From positions 14,271 through 47,131 of the forward strand of contig JAQVIY010000003.1 in NCBI GenBank assembly GCA_028695415.1: a stretch of DNA of 32,861 bases, written 5' to 3'. The translations under genes were made by a program, and so were the position numbers. Shown piece by piece: positions 9,446 to 17,698 of this stretch. The stretch is from Minisyncoccota bacterium. GTDB taxonomy: Bacteria > Patescibacteriota > Minisyncoccia > Phycocordibacterales > Phycocordibacteraceae. Each line of letters begins with the position of its first letter. Position 1 is the first letter of the stretch. The notes under the pieces were generated by a model. The model saw nothing but the letters and a program-made list of their open reading frames with translations, searched no databases and was not told the origin of the DNA.

Positions 9446-10726
9446 ATGCACGAACGAATCAGTGCCGTGTCGAACCATCTTTCAAAGCCCGTCGTCGCTC
9501 TTGGCGGCGCGGGCCTTATCGCTCTCGCCGCCATAGGCATCGCCTGGCAGGCGAGTGCGGTCACTCCCTCGGGGCAGTACGCCGCTGCGACCTTCGCTCC
9601 GATCACGGCTGTCGGCGGCGCGAGTTCCGACCTGTCATTCCAGATATCGGGACAGACGGTGAGTATTCCCGTGGTGATAGGGCAGAAGGTTTCTTCAGGC
9701 ACGACGCTGGTCGTGCTCGACCAATCGGCGCTTCTTGCGGGACGCGCGGGAGCGGTCGCGAATCTTGAGGCGGCACAGGCGCGGCTCGCAGCGCTCAAGG
9801 CGGGCACGCGCCCTGAACAGCTCGCTATCAATCAAACGACGGCAACTCAGGCCGAAGAGTCACTTCGAGATGCCGTGAGAAGCGCGTATATCGGTGCGGA
9901 TGACGCTATTCATAATAAAGCTGATCAATTTTTCACCGATCCGCGCACATCCTCAGCGGCGTTCTCTTTCACAGTTTCCGACAAAACACTTCAAAATACG
10001 GTCGAGACGGGGCGTGTCTCACTCGAGCCGATCTTGAGTGCGTGGAGCGCGCAGGTCAATAGTCCCGCATTTGCGACCAGCGACCCTCTCGCGGATGCAA
10101 AGCTCGCTCAGGCTAATCTCATACAAATCTCAGCATTCCTTGATACGGTTGCGTCAGCGCTCGCGAGAACTCCATCATCTTCTGCAGTACCTGCCGCGAC
10201 TCTTCAGGGGTATCAAACCACCATCAATACCGTACGCTTGAGCATCTCTAACTCCCTCAGTGCTATCACCGGTTCGGTAACGGCTCTCCAGAATGCGCAG
10301 GGTGCACTCGTGCTCGCACAGGTCGGTCCCACGGCACACGACATTGCGGCGGCACAGGCGGCGGTCGACGCTGCACAGGCGGCACTCCGCGGTATCGATG
10401 TCTCTCTGCGGCAGTCAGTACTGAGCGCACCGATCGCAGGCACTATTACCGCGCTCAATGTACACCTTGGTCAAACGGTTACTCCCGGACAGATCATCAT
10501 CTCGATAGAATCTTCCGGCGGAAGCTCGGACCGCGCGCTCGTCGTGCCCGCCAGCAGCATCATCAGAGATGGTGACCAGGTATTCGTGCTCGCACGAAGC
10601 GCTACTGGCTCTCCGGTCAAGACGATCGTCAGCGCTGGTCTTGTCGGCGATGACGGCATGACCGAGATCGTCTCCGGCTTGAACGAGGGGGATGAGGTTC
10701 TTACTTTTGGCTCAGCTGCAAAATAA
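9446..10726 (+). CDS. HlyD-family membrane fusion/adaptor protein
   Basis: N-terminal TM, lipoyl-like SIPVVIGQKVSSGTTLVVLD, long Ala-rich coiled coil, second lipoyl half APIAGTITALNVHLGQTVTPGQIIISI. Confidence 0.8.
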   Translation: MHERISAVSNHLSKPVVALGGAGLIALAAIGIAWQASAVTPSGQYAAATFAPITAVGGASSDLSFQISGQTVSIPVVIGQKVSSGTTLVVLDQSALLAGRAGAVANLEAAQARLAALKAGTRPEQLAINQTTATQAEESLRDAVRSAYIGADDAIHNKADQFFTDPRTSSAAFSFTVSDKTLQNTVETGRVSLEPILSAWSAQVNSPAFATSDPLADAKLAQANLIQISAFLDTVASALARTPSSSAVPAATLQGYQTTINTVRLSISNSLSAITGSVTALQNAQGALVLAQVGPTAHDIAAAQAAVDAAQAALRGIDVSLRQSVLSAPIAGTITALNVHLGQTVTPGQIIISIESSGGSSDRALVVPASSIIRDGDQVFVLARSATGSPVKTIVSAGLVGDDGMTEIVSGLNEGDEVLTFGSAAK

Positions 10727-10727
10727 T

Positions 10728-11345
10728 ATGACTTCTTCCCGAAAACGTCTCATCATCGTCATCTCCGGTGCGCTCTGTATCATTGCGGCCGGTGTAACCG
10801 CTGCATTCTTTATCACGGCGAACGGTCGTGTGGCGGTTGATACCGCAAGCATACAGGCGCCGCTTATCGGCCTCACTTCGACCGTGCCGGGGCGTCTTGA
10901 TGCGATATATGTGCACACGGGTGACACGGTCGCCGCGAACCAGCCGGTAGCCTCGGTCGGGACACAGGTCATAACGAGCAAGGTCGCCGGGCTCATCGTA
11001 TCGGTCAGCGATACGGTCGGTGCTCCGGTCGGTGCAGGGACGCCGATCGTTACGATGATCGACCCGACACAGTTGCGTGTCGTCGGGCGCATTGACGAGA
11101 CCAAGGGGCTCGCCGAGATACGCGTCGGCAACCCGGTCACCTTTACGGTCGATGCGTTCGGCGGTAAGGAGTTCACCGGCGTCATTGATGAAATAGCGCC
11201 GACCTCTAATCAGTCGGGTATCGTGTTCAATATCTCGAGTCAGCGGCAGATCCAGCAGTTCGATATCAAGGCGCGCTATGACACGAGTGCGTATCCGGAA
11301 CTGAAGAACGGCATGTCCGCTCGTTTGTGGGTGCGCACGAACTAA
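10728..11345 (+). CDS. Short HlyD/EmrA-like adaptor protein
   Basis: N-terminal TM, VPGRLDAIYVHTGDTVAANQPVASV lipoyl-like domain, beta-barrel LRVVGRIDETKGLAEIRVGNPVTFTVDAF. Confidence 0.75.
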   Translation: MTSSRKRLIIVISGALCIIAAGVTAAFFITANGRVAVDTASIQAPLIGLTSTVPGRLDAIYVHTGDTVAANQPVASVGTQVITSKVAGLIVSVSDTVGAPVGAGTPIVTMIDPTQLRVVGRIDETKGLAEIRVGNPVTFTVDAFGGKEFTGVIDEIAPTSNQSGIVFNISSQRQIQQFDIKARYDTSAYPELKNGMSARLWVRTN

Positions 11346-11352
11346 GAACGCA

Positions 11353-12879
11353 ATGAAGGGAGCACCTGAAACAAGAGCGGCTCATCGGCTCACTGGTCAT
11401 CCGTGGCTTGTTCTCGCGACGGTGATGGTGGGGACACTCCTCATCGGTCTCGATCGTACCGTCGTGAATCTTGCGATGCCGAAGATTATGGGTGATTTCG
11501 GCATCTCGGTCTCTACCGCCGCGTGGATCGCGACCGCCTACATCATCAGCAACGCCATTTTCGTGCCGGTGTTCGGCAAGCTTGGCGACCTCTACGGCAA
11601 CCGTATCATTTATCTCTGGAGCTTCATCGGCTTCATTATCGTCTCGGTGCTCGCCGGCCTCTCGTGGGATTTCAATTCGCTCGTCTTCTTCCGCGTGATC
11701 CAAGGGCTCGTCGGTGCCGCGGTCTATCCGGCCGCGATGTCGCTCATCGCGAAGTCGTTTGCCGACCCAAAGGCGCGTGCGCAAGCGCTCGGCATCTGGT
11801 CGTCGTCGTTTGCGGTTTCTGCGGTCATCGGCCCCTTGCTCGGCGGCTATCTCGTTGATAACTTCGCGTGGCGCTCGGTCTTTTTTATAAATCTTCCTAT
11901 CGGCATCCTAGGTCTCGCGATGACACTTTTCTTCCTCCCTCACGACCGACCGGGAGAGAAAGGCACCTTCGACTGGTTCGGTGCGATACTCCTCTCCGTA
12001 GCTATCACGAGCCTCGTACTCGTCGTTGATCGCGGGCAGGATTGGGGCTGGCTTTCCGCGGCAAGCACCCTCTGTTATGTGCTGACACTTGTTTTTGGTA
12101 CACTCGTGTACCTCTGGGAGACGCGGCACACGCACCCCATCATTGATTTCAAACTGTTTAGCAATCCGGTCATCGTCTCAGTGCTCGCCGTCTCCTTTAT
12201 CTCATTCGGCGGGATGATGGGCGCGATGTTTCTCCTGCCGGTCTTCGCACAAACATTTCTTCACTATTCCGCGACGCAAAGCGGCTATCTGTTCGTGCCG
12301 ATGGCGCTTTCGCTGCCGATCTTCGCACCTCTTGGAGCGAAAGCGGCACAAGCCTTCAATCCCCGATATTCGGTCGCATTCGGAATGGCGCTCTCTGCGC
12401 TTGGACTCTTCTTACTCGTGAATCTCGACCCAGCGATGACCTCGGTTGATTTTATTTTGCCGCTCGTCCTCTTCGGCGCGGGGCTCGGGCTCGGCATGGC
12501 GCCGCTTACGAGCGCGGCGACGAACGCCGTCCCGCTGGGTGAGGTCGGTATGTCCTCGGGGCTTTTGAACCTCACCCGCAACATAGGCGGCGCATTCGGT
12601 ATCGCTATCTTCGGCACCATTCTCGCCAATACGACCGAAGCGAATGTGCTTATGGTCGCACAGAACTCGCACATCATCGGCTCGACGCCGCTTATTCGCG
12701 CCGAGGCGGCTGAGCTTATCATCTTGAAGGCGGATATTCTCGCCTACAGCACGGTCTTCGTATACGCAGCGGGCGCGATGCTTCTCGGAGCACTGGTCGC
12801 TTTCTTTTTCTTGCGCACGACATCAAGCAAGGAGAGAGATATACCCGCAGAAGTGCTCGCCGAGGCTGCAGCAGGTTGA
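11353..12879 (+). CDS. MFS drug efflux transporter, DHA2 (EmrB/QacA) family
   Basis: LLIGLDRTVVNLAMPKIMGDFGISVSTAAWIATAYIISNAIFVPVFGKLGDLYGNR; about 14 hydrophobic segments. Confidence 0.92.
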   Translation: MKGAPETRAAHRLTGHPWLVLATVMVGTLLIGLDRTVVNLAMPKIMGDFGISVSTAAWIATAYIISNAIFVPVFGKLGDLYGNRIIYLWSFIGFIIVSVLAGLSWDFNSLVFFRVIQGLVGAAVYPAAMSLIAKSFADPKARAQALGIWSSSFAVSAVIGPLLGGYLVDNFAWRSVFFINLPIGILGLAMTLFFLPHDRPGEKGTFDWFGAILLSVAITSLVLVVDRGQDWGWLSAASTLCYVLTLVFGTLVYLWETRHTHPIIDFKLFSNPVIVSVLAVSFISFGGMMGAMFLLPVFAQTFLHYSATQSGYLFVPMALSLPIFAPLGAKAAQAFNPRYSVAFGMALSALGLFLLVNLDPAMTSVDFILPLVLFGAGLGLGMAPLTSAATNAVPLGEVGMSSGLLNLTRNIGGAFGIAIFGTILANTTEANVLMVAQNSHIIGSTPLIRAEAAELIILKADILAYSTVFVYAAGAMLLGALVAFFFLRTTSSKERDIPAEVLAEAAAG

Positions 12880-12889
12880 TACTATATCT

Positions 12890-13348
12890 ATGACGAAACA
12901 CGCTGTTCACAAACATCAACATTCTCCTCGCGATATTGCGCGAGTGATAGCGCTGTTCTCCTCGGTGCGACGTACGATGCGCACCAGGCTCTTGCGCGGC
13001 AGGAAACTCGATCCCTCGACGTGGCTCCAGGTAGAGACGATGAAGTTTATCGCCGATACTGATGCGCCGAAGATGAAAGAGGTCGCTACGTATCTCTCTA
13101 TCACCGCACCGTCGGCGACAGCGCTCATCACCGAGCTTGTGAAGGGAGGGTTTGTCTCCTGTGCCGCTGACACAAACGATCGTCGCGCTTCGCGTCTCTC
13201 GCTTACTATGAAAGGGAAGACCGAGGTCAAAAAGGCTATCGCGCGCGGCAAAAAACTCCTCGAAGGTATGTTTTCCGGACTTTCGAAAACAGAACTCGAT
13301 GCGCTTATTCGCGCGCTCGAACAAATACAGAAGACTACCGAGAAATAG
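12890..13348 (+). CDS. MarR-family transcriptional regulator
   Basis: KEVATYLSITAPSATALITELVKGGFVSCAADTNDRRASRLSLTMKGK winged HTH and DxRRxxxLxLT wing. Confidence 0.9.
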   Translation: MTKHAVHKHQHSPRDIARVIALFSSVRRTMRTRLLRGRKLDPSTWLQVETMKFIADTDAPKMKEVATYLSITAPSATALITELVKGGFVSCAADTNDRRASRLSLTMKGKTEVKKAIARGKKLLEGMFSGLSKTELDALIRALEQIQKTTEK

Positions 13349-13350
13349 CG

Positions 13351-14865
13351 CTAAGCAAAGCCGGGGAAATAATCGGTTTTGATATTGAAGCGAGAGACGC
13401 CCATATCGCGAAGCATCTTCTCAAAGGCAGTCACCATGCCGTGCGGGCCGCTAATATAAAATACGCGTTCCTTGTAGTCAGGCACCTCTTGCTCAATGAG
13501 CGCACGGTCTATGAATCCGTTGTGGGTGCCGAGGAGAGGGACCGGCTCATCGGTAAGCGCATACACCGTTTTCATTCCAATCTCCTGTGCGGCGCGATCG
13601 AAGACATTGCGATACGCGACTTCAGAAGCAGTTTTGTTCGAGTAGAGGAGCGTGACAGGACGCGTATCTTTCGTGTCGATAAGGTACTGCACCATGCTGC
13701 GGAAGGGGGTGACGCCGATGCCGCCAGCGATGAATACGAGTTTTTTCTTCTTGTCATTCGGCAAGACGAAATCGCCAGCAATGTGTGAGGCAGAGAGAGA
13801 CTCATTTGCGCGCATGCTCCAGAGCGCTCGCTTGAAGCTGCTTTCCGGCGCATAGAACTTCACCCCGAGACGAACGACCTTCTCAGTGGGCGAGGAGGCG
13901 ATAGTGAAGAAACGACGATTGCCACGATCGTCAGCAAACCGGTGTCCGAGCGTCCATTCCATATATTGACCCGCCTTGAAGCGGAGCGGCCGGTCGGGTG
14001 CAAAAATGAATTCGTACGTGCCCTCGGCTATCTTCGATCGTTGGACGAGCGTGAGGATGGGACGTCCCTTCGGGCTTACCGCATAGACGAACACATTACC
14101 GATAAGGAGCGCGAGCTCCGGCGAGAAGTAGAACGAGCCGAGGTGGATGTTCGGGGCGAAGAGAAAACCGACTATCGCTGCGTACGTGACGCGGAGCCAC
14201 CTCGAGGGAGGCATGGTCAACGGCTCGGTGAGCATGACGAGCGCGAGGAAGAAGAAGGCGGAATGGGACAAGGTTTGGAGGACCGGAGTAACAAGATTAC
14301 CCGTCGGTGCAGTGGCGAGAATAGTCGCGAATGCGACGAGTGTAAAAGAGGCAACAAGATCTTCACGGCGTATCTTTCGAACGATAAGGAACCCGCCAAG
14401 GATGACCAGCGGCAAGAGTGCCATACTGCCGCTTATCCACCATGTTGCAGACTGGTTCAATAGGAATGCGGAGAGCGTGACGCCGAATGCTGCGGGGTTG
14501 AAAATGTGTTTTTTCTCGAGAGCGAAGATATATTTCGATGCCATCGCCCACACCGAGGCGAAGATGAGGAATCCAATACCAGCATAATTGTCCGGACTGA
14601 CGGGCGTGATGATGAGCGCGAGGATGAGTCCGGTGATGTACACCGATTCCACGTTTGGTTCCGCAGAGAACACGCGTGCGAATAGCGCGTTGGTGAGCCA
14701 ACAGGTCGCGAGAATGAGTAGAGTCGAGAAGGCGAGATTTGCGGGATTGAAGGAGAGAAGCCCGAAGAAGCTCGCAAAAGCTGCGGCGATAAGCAACACG
14801 GCAAGGTACTGCAGGACGAGGCGGTACATCGTTATCTTGTTGAGAAAATCGTCAATGAATTTCAT
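13351..14865 (-). CDS. NqrB/RnfD-like membrane domain fused to FNR-like FAD/NAD(P)-binding oxidoreductase
   Basis: Polytopic N-terminus with KHIFNPAAFGVTLSAFLL and MLTEPLTMP; C-terminus with GQYMEWTL, RRFFTIASSP, GGIGVTPFRSM, YISGPHGMV. Confidence 0.85.
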   Translation of the reverse strand: MKFIDDFLNKITMYRLVLQYLAVLLIAAAFASFFGLLSFNPANLAFSTLLILATCWLTNALFARVFSAEPNVESVYITGLILALIITPVSPDNYAGIGFLIFASVWAMASKYIFALEKKHIFNPAAFGVTLSAFLLNQSATWWISGSMALLPLVILGGFLIVRKIRREDLVASFTLVAFATILATAPTGNLVTPVLQTLSHSAFFFLALVMLTEPLTMPPSRWLRVTYAAIVGFLFAPNIHLGSFYFSPELALLIGNVFVYAVSPKGRPILTLVQRSKIAEGTYEFIFAPDRPLRFKAGQYMEWTLGHRFADDRGNRRFFTIASSPTEKVVRLGVKFYAPESSFKRALWSMRANESLSASHIAGDFVLPNDKKKKLVFIAGGIGVTPFRSMVQYLIDTKDTRPVTLLYSNKTASEVAYRNVFDRAAQEIGMKTVYALTDEPVPLLGTHNGFIDRALIEQEVPDYKERVFYISGPHGMVTAFEKMLRDMGVSRFNIKTDYFPGFA

Positions 14866-14866
14866 G

Positions 14867-15478
14867 TTATTTTTTCGCGAGCGCGAGCGCTGAAGTGAGC
14901 GACTCTTGGAATGCTTGGCTGGTGAACGTTGCGCCTGAGACGCCATTCACCCTTGCGCTCTGCGCCTGTATCGCTTCTTGAGTCAGAAGCGGCATTGCCT
15001 GATCATTGATATAGCGCGAGGTGCTGCGGTCGCTCGGATGTTGGAGGAACTGCACGTCGGCGAGCCTTCCGCTCGTTATAACCGCTTTTACCTGCACCGT
15101 GCCGTAGTACGCATCGACAGCATTGCCGACATAGGTGCCGTTTGCGTATTGGCCATTCGATTGTTGTGGTACCGGTGCTGGCGATGGTGTCGGAGTTGGG
15201 GCAGTCGTTGGGGAGGGAATGGGAGACGCGCCCGGCGCAGACATATTCAGTTCAGCGACCGTCTGCAAAAGCGCATCGTTTGCTGCCTTGTAGGATTGCG
15301 CAGGCGTGGTCGCCGCCGTTTGCGAGATGGGAGATTCAGCGCCCGCCGTGCTCTGCCATACGGCATACACAACAGAGACGATGATGAGTCCGAACGAGAG
15401 CACGAATTTGCTCACGAAAGAATCTTTGGTAGGAGGCATGCTTATATATATACGCTCGGAAAGCCCGTCACGTTTCAT
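14867..15478 (-). CDS. FMN-binding domain protein, membrane-anchored
   Basis: N-terminal TM, Pro/Thr-rich linker, FMN_bind-like domain ending NGVSGATFTSQAFQESLTSAL; SGATxT is the flavinylation motif. ATG overlaps upstream stop (TAATG). Confidence 0.85.
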   Translation of the reverse strand: MKRDGLSERIYISMPPTKDSFVSKFVLSFGLIIVSVVYAVWQSTAGAESPISQTAATTPAQSYKAANDALLQTVAELNMSAPGASPIPSPTTAPTPTPSPAPVPQQSNGQYANGTYVGNAVDAYYGTVQVKAVITSGRLADVQFLQHPSDRSTSRYINDQAMPLLTQEAIQAQSARVNGVSGATFTSQAFQESLTSALALAKK

Positions 15479-16488
15479 TATGCGGCACTTTTGACGATAT
15501 TTGTAGGCGTTCCCGCTCTAAAACTGCGGATATTCTCGGTCGTGGTCGAGAGGATACGCTCAACGGCTTCTTGCGTATTGAAGGCGAGATGCGGCGTCAC
15601 GATGACGCGCGGGTGCTCAATGAGATAATGATTTTCAAGCAGAATACGCAATTCTTCTTCTTTCGGGTGAGGTGAGGCGAGAAGCGCTGTCGGGTCGGCG
15701 AGATCGCCTTCCTCTTCGAGCACATCGAGCGCGGCACCGGCGAGCGTACCAGACTTGAGCGCCTCGACAAGCGCGTCGGTCTCGACGACTGCGCCGCGTG
15801 CGGTATTGATGAGATAGGCGCCTTTTTTTATCGAACCGATATTTTCTTTGTTGATGAGGTGGTGGGTGTGTTCGTTGTAAGGGACATGGAGCGTGATGAT
15901 ATCAGACTGTGCGAGAAGCTCGGAGAGAGGGGTATAGGTAAAGTGCGCCGCTTTCGCCTTCGCTTCGTCGGGATGCGTTTCAAAGCCGAGCACGTTCATA
16001 CTGAACCCATTTGCCATCTTGATGACATGCATGCCGATATGACCGCAGCCGATAACGCCGAGCGTCTTGCCCGCGAGGTCGAAGCCGCGCAGATCTTTTG
16101 GCGAGAAGGTGCCGGCGCGCACACGCTCATCCGCGTCGATAATGCGGCGCGAGAGGGCGAGAAGGAGAGCAAACGCGAACTCGGCGACGGTGTTCTCGCC
16201 GTAGAAGGGGACGTTCACGACGGTGATACCTCTCGCCGCCGCTCTCGCGAGGTCGATGTGGTCGTAGCCGGTCGAGCGGGTGGCGATGAGTTTCAGAGCG
16301 GGGAACCGGCTCATCTCTGCTTCGCCGATAGGCGACTCGATAAACGTACAAAGCACGTCAGCATCGGAATCAGCGAGGTCGGGAAGCGCACCGAGCGATT
16401 CGGCATGGAAAACGACATTCTCTCCCGCCAGCTTCTCTCGTATAAACGTCTCTTCCCACGCTTCGCCCGAAAAATAATGAATCTTCAT
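15478..16488 (-). CDS. D-isomer 2-hydroxyacid dehydrogenase (D-lactate dehydrogenase-like)
   Basis: LGVIGCGHIGMHV, ATRSTGYDHIDL, NTARGAVVETDALVEAL, VIVTPHLAFNTQEA. Confidence 0.9.
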   Translation of the reverse strand: MKIHYFSGEAWEETFIREKLAGENVVFHAESLGALPDLADSDADVLCTFIESPIGEAEMSRFPALKLIATRSTGYDHIDLARAAARGITVVNVPFYGENTVAEFAFALLLALSRRIIDADERVRAGTFSPKDLRGFDLAGKTLGVIGCGHIGMHVIKMANGFSMNVLGFETHPDEAKAKAAHFTYTPLSELLAQSDIITLHVPYNEHTHHLINKENIGSIKKGAYLINTARGAVVETDALVEALKSGTLAGAALDVLEEEGDLADPTALLASPHPKEEELRILLENHYLIEHPRVIVTPHLAFNTQEAVERILSTTTENIRSFRAGTPTNIVKSAA

Positions 16489-16497
16489 GAGCACAGT

Positions 16498-17697
16498 TTA
16501 GCCTACTTTTGCTTCCTGCTCGATAGCGAGCAAACGATCATATTTCGCAAGGCGCTCGCTTTGGGCAAGGCCGCCGGCCTTGATGCCGTGAGCGCCGACT
16601 CCATACGCGAAGTCTGCGATGAAGGTGTCGCTTGTCTCGCCCGAACGGTGCGACGCGATGGCGGCAAAGCCTTCCGTATACGTCGCTTGTACTGCCTGAA
16701 GCGCTTCGCGCACGGTGCCTATCTGATTGGGCTTGATAAGTACCGCGTTTATCTCTTTGCGCCCCGCTGCTTCACTGATGCGGGAAGGATCAGTGACCGT
16801 GAGATCGTCGCCGATGATAAGCACTTTCTCGCCGAGCGCCGCAGTGAGGCGTGTGAAGTCGTCTGCAGATTCTTCATCAAACGGATCCTCGATAGAATGG
16901 AGCGGATAATTTGCAGTGATGTTGGCATAAAGGACAGTAAGCTCTTCGGCAGAATACGACTTATCGAGCAACTCGTAGGTTCCATTTTTGAAGAGTCCGC
17001 TCGCGGCGGCATCGAGCGCAATAGACGTACCCGGGAACTCCCGTACGAGTTCGGCGAGAAGTTCAAAAGGTTTTTCAAGCGTATCGAACGAAGGCGCATA
17101 ACCGCCCTCGTCGCCCATGGAGACGTCTCCCAAGCGTTCACCCAACTTTATAAATGCTTCGTGCGCGACGGGGAACGCGGTGCTTGGCGCGCCTTCGACG
17201 ACGAGCAGGTATTCCTGGAAGGGAAGCTTGAAATCAGCGTGAGCGCCGCCGTTCATCATATTGATATAGAGGCGCGGCGCGGCGGGCGTCGTGCCGGCGC
17301 GCCGAGCGATAGCGCGCCAGAGCGGGATGCCGGCAGCCTCTGCGAAGAGGCGCTGTGCGGCGATAGAGACCGAGAGGAGCGCGTTTCCGCCGAGGCGCGA
17401 CTTATCTCGCGTCCCATCAAGCGCAATAAGGAGCGAATCTACTTCATCGGCAGAGGCGAAGTCGTGATCCTTGAGTGCGCGCGCGATCTCGCCGGTTATA
17501 TTTGCCAGTGCACCCGCAACACTTCCGTCGGCGTCGCGCAGTTCAATCGTCTCGTGGCTTCCCGTCGATTTACCGCTCGGCACACTCGCACAGGCAGACA
17601 CGACGTGCCCATCCGTTTCTGAGGCGAGCGTCGTTTCGATTGTTGGGCGTCCGCGTGTGTCGAGTATCGCTCGGGCAGAGACGGAATTGATTTTCAT
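16498..17697 (-). CDS. eno: Enolase
   Basis: ARAILDTRGRPTIE, SVPSGKSTGSHE, SIEDPFDEE, IGDDLTVTDPSRI, VLIKPNQIGTVREAL, ASHRSGETSDTFIADFAYG. Confidence 0.93.
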   Translation of the reverse strand: MKINSVSARAILDTRGRPTIETTLASETDGHVVSACASVPSGKSTGSHETIELRDADGSVAGALANITGEIARALKDHDFASADEVDSLLIALDGTRDKSRLGGNALLSVSIAAQRLFAEAAGIPLWRAIARRAGTTPAAPRLYINMMNGGAHADFKLPFQEYLLVVEGAPSTAFPVAHEAFIKLGERLGDVSMGDEGGYAPSFDTLEKPFELLAELVREFPGTSIALDAAASGLFKNGTYELLDKSYSAEELTVLYANITANYPLHSIEDPFDEESADDFTRLTAALGEKVLIIGDDLTVTDPSRISEAAGRKEINAVLIKPNQIGTVREALQAVQATYTEGFAAIASHRSGETSDTFIADFAYGVGAHGIKAGGLAQSERLAKYDRLLAIEQEAKVG

Positions 17698-17698
17698 A

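Noticed and set aside
9446-10726. Repeated Ala/Gln-rich segments (AAQAAVDAAQAAL) considered as a DNA repeat
   Set aside because: Explained by the coiled coil of the HlyD-type adaptor.
15859-17622. 587-aa plus-strand ORF opposite enolase and the 2-hydroxyacid dehydrogenase
   Set aside because: Antisense shadow ORF: Arg/Glu-rich with no family features, and the minus strand carries unmistakable enolase and dehydrogenase motifs.
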